DNA from: Brevipalpus yothersi
Taxonomy: Eukaryota; Arthropoda; Arachnida; Trombidiformes; Tenuipalpidae
Assembly (NCBI GenBank): GCA_003956705.1
Contig: QZCP01000030.1
Span: 138,775 to 155,343 of the forward strand
Length of the DNA stretch: 16,569 bases
Direction of reading: 5' to 3'
Part shown: one piece after another, positions 1-7,200 of the stretch
How the letters are laid out: each line of letters starts with the position of its first letter
Position numbering within the stretch: the stretch's first letter is position 1
Position numbers and translations under genes: made by a program
The notes under the pieces: model-generated
Seen by the model: only the letters and a program-made list of their open reading frames with translations
What the model was told of the DNA's origin: nothing
The model's database searches: none

Positions 1-340
1 CAAAACAAACAGCAGATTGAATTGTTCATCTGGCTTTTTCCTCCTCTCACTTTCTATATCTCTCAATTCTTTTATCCAGAATTTTTTCCATTCCTCGAAT
101 CATCATGAACTGTTACCGTTACAAGTATCATTCTTGATGATGATGATAAAACTGTTCCATGTATGTGTACACTTCAATACATCATGTGTATGTGTATGTA
201 TACACAAACTTATATATAACTTATATCAGTGAATGCTCAAAGTCAGGTCATGAAAAATCAAGTAAACTAGAAGAAAAAGGAAAAAAATTCTTCAACACGG
301 ACTTAGCCATGTCTCTGAAATCTTGTCAGTCTTACAAGTA

Positions 341-369
341 ACAACAATAACAACAATAACAACAACAAT
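341..369. repeat. AAC/AAT trinucleotide repeat
   Basis: About nine alternating ACA/ATA-type triplets (acaacaataacaacaataac...) form a short imperfect microsatellite in the 5' flank. Confidence 0.85.
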
Positions 370-484
370 TCGAACTGGATTAGATGAGAAAATCTGTGTC
401 GATATGATCTGTGTACATGTGAATGTACCAAAGGCCTTCTTTTTTTGTACTAGACCATTCCATCATCACCAACCGAGCAAAAAT

Positions 485-503
485 ACACATACACACACAC
501 ACA
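485..503. repeat. (AC)n microsatellite
   Basis: An AC dinucleotide run with one interruption (cat) near its start. It is a typical eukaryotic simple repeat. Confidence 0.85.
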
Positions 504-1020
504 ATCCAGTGTCTTTTTGTGTCTGAAGAGATAATGATAGACATTTCTTAGCTCTTTCTTATACACTTTTTTCTTCCAATCTTACTTCACTTGGATGATT
601 TATGGACACTAGTCGTACAGTCACTCTCATTAGTTTCATGATTGATTCGAATTCGTTTACCCTTGACTTCCGGGTGTGTATCCTATGAGAGGGGAAGAAT
701 GGTGTATTTGTGCTTACTGTGTGTTTTTCTTTGGTAGATTCTTTCCATATCTATCTCTCTCACTCTTGATAGAATGTAAAGAGTTTGTTGTGCCAAGATT
801 AAAGATTCAACATTCAAGCTAACACTTTGATTCACCAGAATCCATCCTGTTCATTCATATTTTCATGATCATGAATAGTTGATCTAGGAGTTTGTACTTG
901 AAACAATTTCAACTTAGCACACATGATCGGTAGCTATCTTTTTTGCTGAGGAGTTACGAAATTCAGATGATAAAATACTTTTCTCTGGTAGATTTTTATT
1001 TCTGAGTGGAACCTCATGTT

Positions 1021-1076
1021 TAGGATATATATCCTAATCTTGAATTGAAAATATGTTAACATAAAAATTCAAGATT
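1021..1076. repeat. Nested inverted repeats in 5' flank
   Basis: 1021-1036 is a perfect 16-bp palindrome (TAGGAT ATAT ATCCTA). It shares a base with a second inverted repeat whose 11-bp arms are 1036-1046 and 1066-1076 (AATCTTGAATT / AATTCAAGATT). That repeat encloses the 12-bp palindrome TATGTTAACATA at 1052-1063. Function unknown; possibly a relic of a small palindromic element or a template-switch mutation. Confidence 0.75.
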
Positions 1077-1208
1077 TATAACTCTGTAGCAAAGATCCAG
1101 CATACATGGTCAACAAACTCATGTCATTCCTATCGCTTATACAGATCAGAACTCTATGAGATTCAAATCTTATTCTCAAAGTTGACACAGTAATGAAACT
1201 CCACTTCT

Positions 1209-1212
1209 TCAT
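1209..1212. repeat. Target-site duplication, left copy (TCAT)
   Basis: TCAT lies directly before the 5' LTR and is repeated directly after the 3' LTR at 12658-12661. A fifth base does not match, so the duplication is 4 bp, within the usual range for gypsy-type integrases. Confidence 0.85.
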
Positions 1213-1338
1213 TGATAGCATAACACTATGGCCCTCGTCGCTGCTGTCTCTTATTTAACTCTTTTTCATATTAATCGTCCTCGCGCCTGTCCATGATACC
1301 CATGAACGGCTCTCTGAATGCCTCCCTCATAACGAGGG

Positions 1339-1346
1339 TATAAAAA
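1339..1346 (+). promoter_or_regulatory. TATA box of the element promoter
   Basis: TATAAAAA followed by GGGG is a strong RNA polymerase II TATA element and predicts a start near 1368-1372. It directly abuts a perfect hairpin (1324-1338, CCCTC ATAAC GAGGG). The same box in the 3' LTR is at 12380-12387. Confidence 0.8.
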
Positions 1347-1409
1347 GGGGCCATAACGGCTGCCACACCGAAGCTTTTCATATAATCTTTTGATAGCACT
1401 TAAGATTGT

Positions 1410-1439
1410 GATAAGTGATAACCATTATCTTATAATAAA
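1410..1439 (+). promoter_or_regulatory. Polyadenylation signal preceded by an ATAAC-loop hairpin
   Basis: AATAAA lies at 1434-1439. Just upstream, 1410-1417 (GATAAGTG) pairs with 1423-1429 (CATTATC), leaving one bulged G (1415) and the loop ATAAC at 1418-1422. The copy in the 3' LTR (AATAAA at 12475-12480) should end the transcript. A hairpin beside the signal recalls the retroviral poly(A) hairpin, which helps suppress use of the 5' copy; that role here is inference. Confidence 0.65.
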
Positions 1440-1616
1440 CCCTTTTCCCCTTCCTAATTGTATTTTCGGATCTCAGTCGCGGCGGAAGATATTCCCCCTT
1501 AGGTTAGATCGCCTGACGGAGCAGGATAGCCCCTGTAGCCCGTCGAAGCTGAGTGTTCTGAGCGGATATAGCCGACATACCATCGAGCTATCAACGATCT
1601 GGACATTCGTATATCA

Positions 1617-1641
1617 CATGGTGGAGATGCCGAGTATCTCC
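1617..1641 (+). promoter_or_regulatory. Candidate primer-binding site within a hairpin
   Basis: Two bases after the LTR, TGGTGGAGATGCCGAG starts with the TGG that would pair with a tRNA CCA tail. I could not match the implied acceptor end (GCATCTCCACCA) to a metazoan tRNA I know. 1623-1628 (GGAGAT) and 1636-1641 (ATCTCC) form a 6-bp stem with a 7-nt loop, so the site can fold on itself. The primer could be an unusual or internally cut tRNA. Confidence 0.5.
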
Positions 1642-1653
1642 TACCGTTACTGA
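1618..1653 (+). CDS. Upstream open reading frame, 11 codons
   Basis: This ATG begins one base before the putative primer-binding site and the frame stops with TGA at 1651-1653 (peptide MVEMPSISYRY). A second in-frame ATG is at 1627. These are the only ATG triplets I find between the predicted transcript start and the gag ATG at 2368. The peptide resembles nothing known and the short frame may only regulate scanning. Whether it is translated is unknown. Confidence 0.4.
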   Translation: MVEMPSISYRY

Positions 1654-1757
1654 GATTCGTGTTTGTGTTTCATTCCGAAAGGAAGGTTCAAGCCATATCG
1701 GCTTGGTTGTGAACTTGTTGTTCGGCCCAAGAGTGGTGGCAACAAGTTGCTGATTGT

Positions 1758-2083
1758 GTAAGTGGCTGGAGTGTGGTGCCAGTCCATCATCAGGTTGCGA
1801 GTCAGTTTAAGTCGTTGGAGTGGTGTGCCAACGCCTCTGATCGTGGAATACGGTCCTGTGTGTAAGTCGCTAGAGTGGTGTGCTAGTGCCTCTGGACCTA
1901 GGAAATCGGCTAAGTCGCTGGAACAATCTGGGACTTCTGGTCGAAGTGCGAGAGAGTAAAGTCGCAAGGAGTGTGCATCTCTCGTGGTAGCCTGTGTGTA
2001 AGTCGCAAGAGTGGTGTGCTTGTGCCTCTGGCTGTTTGATTAGCAAATTGTGTAAGTCGTTAGAGTGTTGTGCTAACGCCTCA
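1758..2083 (+). repeat. Tandem array of covarying hairpins (7 units, 5 intact)
   Basis: Units begin with TAAGT(C/G)G and recur every 41-55 nt (stems start at 1764, 1813, 1868, about 1916, about 1963, 2004, 2058). Five have a 6-bp stem and a 9-nt loop. Arm pairs are GGCTGG/CCAGTC, CGTTGG/CCAACG, CGCTAG/CTAGTG, CGCAAG/CTTGTG and CGTTAG/CTAACG. The loop is AGTGGTGTG in three units, AGTGTGGTG in the first and AGTGTTGTG in the last. Both arms change together (T-A to A-T, C-G to T-A, G-C to A-T), so selection has kept the structure rather than the sequence. Units at 1916 and 1963 have lost pairing. CGCCTCTG or a close match follows the 3' arm in most units. Role unknown; a packaging, dimerisation or translation element is plausible. 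Confidence 0.85.
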
Positions 2084-2155
2084 GAGCTGTGTATATCACA
2101 CTTGGTGTGAAGATTTTCGATTCAGAAAACCGTTGGAATAGAGATTCCAGTCAAT

Positions 2156-2191
2156 TTCCGTTAACCGGAAGGAGAGATACCCTCAACTTCC
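2156..2191 (+). promoter_or_regulatory. Two overlapping leader hairpins
   Basis: TTCCG (2156-2160) pairs with CGGAA (2166-2170) around the loop TTAAC. Alternatively GGAAG (2167-2171) pairs with CTTCC (2187-2191), with inner GAG/CTC closing the loop ATACC (2177-2181). The two share 2167-2170 and so are mutually exclusive, which could form a switch. Confidence 0.5.
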
Positions 2192-2192
2192 G

Positions 2193-2221
2193 TCTGCCAT
2201 TTTGGTCTGCCATTTTTGGTC
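2193..2221 (+). repeat. Short tandem duplication in the leader
   Basis: TCTGCCATTTTGG is followed by TCTGCCATTTTTGG, differing by one T. It probably reflects slippage; function unknown. Confidence 0.7.
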
Positions 2222-2268
2222 TTTGTCTTCGGCTTTAAGCTTGTTAAAGTCGTCCATTTTCTGTCTTA

Positions 2269-2298
2269 GTCTAACTAAGGATACCCCTTAGTTTAGAC
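2269..2298 (+). promoter_or_regulatory. 12-bp hairpin with ATACC loop before gag
   Basis: 2269-2280 (GTCTAACTAAGG) pairs with 2286-2298 with one bulged T (2294), closing the loop ATACC (2281-2285). It is the longest stem of the pentaloop family and lies 70 nt before the gag start codon. Confidence 0.7.
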
Positions 2299-2367
2299 TC
2301 CTTACCTTTGTTAGTGCTAGAAAGCCAAGAGCATCAACGAGAAGACTCACTCGTGTCTCTCTCGGAT

Positions 2368-4221
2368 ATGCCTCCCAGAAGAAACGTCCGCGCTCAAGAA
2401 GAGGAGCGAATCCAAGAGATTGTAGTCCGAGAGCTCAATGCCCGTGAACAAGTTATAAGGGATCAACTGGCGCAAGAGATGCATCAGGCATCCCTAGATC
2501 ATAACGATCAGGGTGTTGTTCCGGATATCAATGCTGATGATAATAATAATGAACTTCAGAATAATTCAGTTCATGTTGGATTTGTCAATCCAAGTTCACC
2601 AGAACATTTGGTTACTGTGGATTTAATTACTAATGCTTCAGTTGAAGTACTTAATGATATTTTGTATCAACATGGTGTAAGAGATACCCTCTTACATGCT
2701 GCCGCTTTGGAAAAATTACGCCAAATAATTCAAACAATTAGCGTAATGCTCAATCTGCCTTATCAATGTGGTGCGCTATCCGTTATGGAGGCACGAACTT
2801 TGCGATCGCCTACCTGGATGCGTCACTTACGAAAAAAGGGGATGAGTGAAGAAGATATTTACCACCTGGTAAACACTTATGGCATTGTGACCAATGAAGA
2901 TGTGTCATCTCTGAGTATACCTCAGATCGAAGAGATGAATCTTCGTGTGAGCACGAAGAACAAACTATTGAATGTTCGTACTCAGTTGAGACGGCGATCT
3001 CTACCTACGAGAAGATCGTCCGATGAAATTGTGTCAAGTGTCTCTAGTACATCTACCCAGGGAGAGTTCTGGAGAAGTGCACGAGAATCTCCTGAAGCTG
3101 AGAGACACTATCGTCGTGGTGAATCAACACCACCACCGGTAAATGCAGTTCATACCGAACAAGTACATGGGCATGATGGTAATAATCAAAGGATTGGTTA
3201 TGACCGTTATGGTCCGGTACGAAGGTCTATTGGTAGCTTGGCTAGCTCTGTGATGAGTCCAGCCCAAAGTGTGGAAAGTAATATGAGTCGAGATGAGTGG
3301 CCTCATCAACCACCGATAGGTCATCATAGTCCTGCTGGAAGTGCTCGTAACGGCCGAGAAACCGCTCGTTATGAACGACCACCAGATCCAGAAAGAAATA
3401 AGACTCACAGTAAATTAGCATACACAATTCGATTCAATGAACCTAAGCAAGGAAACTGGTTCGAATGGTTGAACAACGTTAGATGGAGTCTATCTACGTA
3501 CCCATTAACAGATGAAGAAAGAATGTTAATTGTAAAACGACATGCCGTCGGAGATTTACGTGATGCAGTTATCGAAATTAGTAAACTTCATATCGAAGTT
3601 TTCGATACCTTTGTTGATGAAATCCTAAGAAGATTAACAACTACCCCGAAGTTTTACATTCTCGATAATGAGATTCATACGATGGAGTACTCACTGGATG
3701 AGGATCCATGTGAATTCATTCGCAAGTTGAAAGATCGCTTGAAGCAGCGATACCAGAACAGTAATCTAAGCGATGATTATGTTATCTTGCTCTTGAAAGA
3801 GAAGATTCCTCATACTCTTTGGAGAGAGATCCAAAGACGTGGTGCTCACTTAACACTCGAAGAAATGACTAACGTGATGGTCAATGTCCATCATGATCAT
3901 CTCGAGCGAGTTAAGGAAAGAAAGCGTGACTCACATACCGTGAACAATCGGACTGATAATCGTGTCAAGTATCGAACTACCGATAACCGGTATCATGAGA
4001 GAAGGTTTGATCCAAAAAGATGGCGCAAGCTCCTCGCTTGTACAGACCCAATCGTGAAACTGATAAATGTTATGGTTGCGGGGAAAGTGGTCACATTAAA
4101 CCAAATTGTCCAAAACAACCATCTACTTCTGCTAGTGAGCCGACCAAGGAAATTGTTCCATTCAAGCCAAAGGCTAACGTGGAGCCTATTCAACCCAAGT
4201 TGCCGTGGAAGCAAACTTTGA
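2368..4221 (+). CDS. gag: Gag polyprotein (617 aa) with SAM-like and capsid-like regions
   Basis: This should assemble the virus-like particle that packages element RNA. The ATG at 2368 (MPPRRNVRAQ...) is the first after an ATG-free leader and has a G at -3. The frame is also open back to an in-frame TAA at 2272, but has no earlier ATG. Residues 1-40 are charged and helical. About 150-210 (W150, GI near 172, then DVSSLSIPQIEEMNL and a basic helix) read like a SAM oligomerisation fold. About 225-345 are Ser/Arg/Pro-rich and low in complexity. About 348-520 match the helical capsid region of gypsy-type Gag (W-x2-W start, DPCEFIRKLK). The product lacks its own CCHC knuckle, which lies in the -1 frame. 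The last 67 residues, overlapping pol, look like shadow translation. Confidence 0.88.
   Translation: MPPRRNVRAQEEERIQEIVVRELNAREQVIRDQLAQEMHQASLDHNDQGVVPDINADDNNNELQNNSVHVGFVNPSSPEHLVTVDLITNASVEVLNDILYQHGVRDTLLHAAALEKLRQIIQTISVMLNLPYQCGALSVMEARTLRSPTWMRHLRKKGMSEEDIYHLVNTYGIVTNEDVSSLSIPQIEEMNLRVSTKNKLLNVRTQLRRRSLPTRRSSDEIVSSVSSTSTQGEFWRSARESPEAERHYRRGESTPPPVNAVHTEQVHGHDGNNQRIGYDRYGPVRRSIGSLASSVMSPAQSVESNMSRDEWPHQPPIGHHSPAGSARNGRETARYERPPDPERNKTHSKLAYTIRFNEPKQGNWFEWLNNVRWSLSTYPLTDEERMLIVKRHAVGDLRDAVIEISKLHIEVFDTFVDEILRRLTTTPKFYILDNEIHTMEYSLDEDPCEFIRKLKDRLKQRYQNSNLSDDYVILLLKEKIPHTLWREIQRRGAHLTLEEMTNVMVNVHHDHLERVKERKRDSHTVNNRTDNRVKYRTTDNRYHERRFDPKRWRKLLACTDPIVKLINVMVAGKVVTLNQIVQNNHLLLLVSRPRKLFHSSQRLTWSLFNPSCRGSKL
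2676..2696 (+). other. 8-bp ATACC-loop hairpin in gag
   Basis: TGTAAGAG (2676-2683) and CTCTTACA (2689-2696) flank ATACC (2684-2688), all within gag coding sequence. Confidence 0.75.
2815..2997 (+). other. SAM-like domain within Gag
   Basis: Residues 150-210 start at a Trp (WMRHL), continue through a loop with GIVTNEDV and LSIPQIEEMNL, and end in a basic helix (KNKLLNVRTQL). The order resembles SAM domains: W..L, then I..DL..L, DL..MGI and R.KLL..I..L. SAM folds polymerise or bind RNA. Assigned by pattern only. Confidence 0.45.
3570..3607 (+). other. Nested double hairpin in gag, ATATC loop
   Basis: The inner stem is AAACTTC (3583-3589) with GAAGTTT (3595-3601) around ATATC. An outer stem, TATCGAA (3570-3576) with TTCGATA (3601-3607), encloses it and shares base 3601. 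It lies in capsid-like coding sequence. Confidence 0.65.
4014..4040 (+). promoter_or_regulatory. Candidate -1 frameshift site: A5 run plus hairpin
   Basis: In the gag frame the codons are CCA AAA AGA. A tRNA-Lys on AAA (4015-4017) can slip back one base onto AAA (4014-4016), then read AAG and ATG in the pol frame. Six bases further, CAAGC (4026-4030) pairs with GCTTG (4036-4040) around a 5-nt loop, at the usual spacing of a frameshift stimulator. The heptamer is not a canonical X XXY YYZ site. The pol frame is closed by TGA at 4008-4010, so a productive shift must occur after that and before the knuckle at 4068. The pol ATG at 4020 also has strong context (A at -3, G at +4), so independent initiation is possible. 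Confidence 0.55.
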
Positions 4222-7200
4222 TTGTTGATAGTGTTGAGTTAAAGAAAAAGAGATCAACAAAACCGAAAAGCCGGCCACCAGACATTGGTGAGCTTGTGGC
4301 TGATATCCAGCAAACAAGAATAGCTGTTACCAACCGTTTCAATAAAGCTGTGAAAGCTATCGAGAAGGATAATTCAGTTGAATTCAGAAACATTATAGCT
4401 GATACCCAGCTATACCGTATTCCTAATAATTTCTTTAGTGATCCTAATAAGACCCGAGAACAAGTCGAGATGTACCGAAGACTGAAGAAGATTCATGCAA
4501 AAATTCCTAGTGAATTTCCACTATGTGAAGTGAGAGCTTTCACTCCTAATGGTGATTATCGTGTCTTCGCGTCATGCGATTCTTGTTCCCATATTTCAAT
4601 CATAGACCATGATTTGTGCAAAATGTTTGGTTGGACACCAATTGGTTCGTCTACAAAACTACAAGGTCTTGGTGGACATGGAGTCAACTCCATAGGATCG
4701 ATATTTGTTCTTACCAGAACTGGTGAGTCAAATGAAGGAAATACTCATGAATTACTAGTACTACCGAATTTCAATGCTAAGTTATTGCTAGGTTGTCAAA
4801 TACTAGCAATGTATGAAGTCGATATTCAATTTCGTGTATCAGGACATCAGGTTATCTGTTCTCCTCAACAAGAGTTCTTATCTATTGATATGAGAGAATG
4901 TGTTGAGAGTGAACTGAAAGATATGCTGCAGCCTGATGGTTCCTTACCAATAAATGATTTTGGAAGCTCTTCCGATGAAAGTGAGAGTGATGATCATGAC
5001 GATCTTGATGAAGAGATGCAAGAAGCTTTGATATGCTTGCTGACTGAAGTGTTACCTCAGAATGAAGTTGAAGAGGTACTGAGTATTGATTCACCTATTC
5101 GTGAAGCATGGCCAACAATATTTGATCGTCAAATAAGTCGAGATCTAACGCCCGATCAACAGAAAGCCGTACTGGCTTGTCTGCTTGAAAAACGTGATGC
5201 TTTTGCCCGAGACTCTAACGAGTTAGGATATATCCCATGGGAACGCTGTAACATTAAAATCGATATCGGTGATGAAATCATACCGTATGAAAAGCCGTAC
5301 CCATGTTCAGCAGCGAAAAGATTAGCCTTCGATGCCACTTGTAGTGAGTTAGAACAAGCTGGTATCATAGCTGAAACAACAGCACCAGGAGGTTCACCTG
5401 CTTTATTAGTACCAAAGCCCGATGGTACCCATCGGCTTGTGGTTGACTATCGAGAACTTAATAAGAAAATTAAGCGCAAACAATACCCGATGCCCAGAAC
5501 GGATGATTACCTATCCGCTCTGATGAATAAAAAGTACTTTGCTACACTCGATTTACTTCATGGTTACTACCAGATCGAGTTACCGCCTGATGAACGATTG
5601 AAGACAGTTTTTCTGACACCCAATCGAAAGTATCTGTACAATCGACTACCAATGGGGTTAGTCGATGCACCGTTCTATTTTCAATACATTGTCAACACAA
5701 TGTTGGGCGAATACCAATACAATATCTGTCTTGGATATTTTGATGACATCTGCATTTTTGGTGATACTTTTGAGGAGTTCATATCGAACCTCTCCAAGGT
5801 TTTGGACCGATTAATCCAATGGGGATTTAAGATTAAAGTCACCAAAACCAAGTTTGGTGCAAAAGAATTTGAATTCCTAGGGCATATCGCCTCTGGTGAA
5901 GGAATTAGACCAAATCCTAAGAAAGTCCAACAATTACTAGCGTTGCCTCCTCCACGTAACGTGAAGGAGCTCCAAAGTTTCATTGGCCTGGTAAATTATT
6001 TTTCCAGGTATATACCCAACTATTCGAAGATAGTTGAGCCGTTATACCGACTGGTTAAGAAAGAAAGAAAGTTTGACATCGGTGATAGTGATATCAAAAT
6101 CATCGAAAGTCTGAAACAAGCTCTAGCCAGGGACTGTATGTTGGTCCACTTCGATATCAATCGAAAAACTCGATTGGCAGTAGATGCTTGTCACCGCGCT
6201 GTCGGTGGAGTGCTAATGCAGTTCTATGACGAAGATGACTCCTGGAGACCAGTGTCATACTTCGGTCAGACCCTGAAAGCCTATCAGATAAATTACACTG
6301 TTTCAGAAAAGGAATGTCTAGCCATAGTGCTTGGCGTAGAACATTTCCGACAATACTTAGAAGGTATTGAATTCGAGGTGCTTACTGACCACCACGCGTT
6401 GTGTCAGTTAGCTACGACCAAGTTCAAGAATGGAAGAATTGAACGCTGGGCAATAATGTTGTCAGCCTTCAGGTACACCGTTCTATACCAGAACGGGAAG
6501 TCTCATCCAGCTGATTGCCTCAGTCGCAATCCTAATGAATGGTCACACCGTAATGGTGAACTGGTTTCAGTGAAAGATGAATTTTTCGAATGTTACCTTA
6601 TCCATACCTATCCTGAAGTGAATCAAGTCCTTCAGATAGGCAAGTTTGGCGAAATAACTCCGCGTGTAAACTTAGATATCATCGATCGCGATGAACACGA
6701 AGTAGTTCGTAAGCGACAGCGAAAAGTACGCGAGTATGACCGAATCATCAAAATTCTTGGTGATAAGTTACCGAAAAAAGATTACAAGAACCTAGCCGAG
6801 AAGTTCACTCTGTGCGAGGGTATCTTGTACCGAAAACCAACTAATAAAAGACCCTACTATCGTCTCATCATCGACGATGTTTCTCTGAAAGAAATCTTTG
6901 AGAACGAGCATGGTAACCCGCTCGGTGGTCATTTTGGTTTTGACAAGGTTTATTATAATATATCAAGAAAGTTTGATTGTCCAAAACTAGTTGAAAAAGT
7001 TAGGCTACTTACCGCCTCCTGTCTCAGTTGTGCAACCGGAAAGGCTGCCACAACTTCTGAATATGTTAGACAATCTAAGCCTATCGGTCGATATCCAATG
7101 CAAATCATGGAGTTGGATGTCATGGGACCTATTCCGATATCGTATAAGCAAAATCAATACATCATTGTAATGGTTGATTCACTTACACGATATGTGTTCG

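Larger units (their letters stand above)
1..1212. other. 5' flanking host DNA, no gene seen
   Basis: AT-rich non-coding DNA. Short open frames here have no recognisable domain and low-complexity content. It contains simple-sequence runs (about 341-369 and 485-503) and a nested inverted repeat at 1021-1076. It could be intergenic or intronic; nothing seen decides between these. Confidence 0.75.
1213..1616 (+). repeat. 5' LTR (404 bp)
   Basis: The sequence TGATAGCATAAC... to ...TATATCA recurs at 12254-12657 with a constant offset of 11,041, so there are no indels; I saw no mismatch. It supplies the promoter. From the TATA box at 1339, U3 should end near 1370, R should run past the AATAAA at 1434, and U5 should fill the rest to 1616. 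The octamer TGATAGCA at the LTR tip recurs at 1391-1398. Three hairpins with ATACC or ATAAC loops (1292-1304, 1324-1338, 1410-1429) lie in it. Confidence 0.96.
1617..2367 (+). other. Untranslated leader between 5' LTR and gag
   Basis: About 750 nt with no protein-coding signal. From 1630 to 2367 I find no ATG, where roughly eleven would be expected by chance. It contains the primer-binding region, a tandem array of stem-loops (1758-2083), a short tandem duplication (2193-2221) and a cluster of hairpins just before gag (2156-2298). This is where packaging and dimerisation signals of retroelements usually lie. Confidence 0.85.

Noticed and set aside
1213..1398. TGATAGCA at the LTR tip and again at 1391 as a nested LTR
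   Set aside because: Only eight bases match and no second boundary is present.
1390..1653. Open frame through the LTR
   Set aside because: It begins with TTG, not ATG, covers R/U5 sequence and resembles no protein. Only the short ATG frame at 1618 was kept.
1647..1967. Minus-strand open frame across the leader
   Set aside because: It lies on the complement of the hairpin array and has no domain; ATG-poor repetitive RNA structure explains the open frame.
2308..2367. Extension of Gag upstream to a TTG at 2308
   Set aside because: TTG is an unlikely eukaryotic start and the first ATG, at 2368, follows an ATG-free leader.
5641..5666. 8-bp inverted repeat with a 10-nt loop in the RT region
   Set aside because: The loop is long and unlike the pentaloop family; I could not show it exceeds chance, so it was not listed as a feature.
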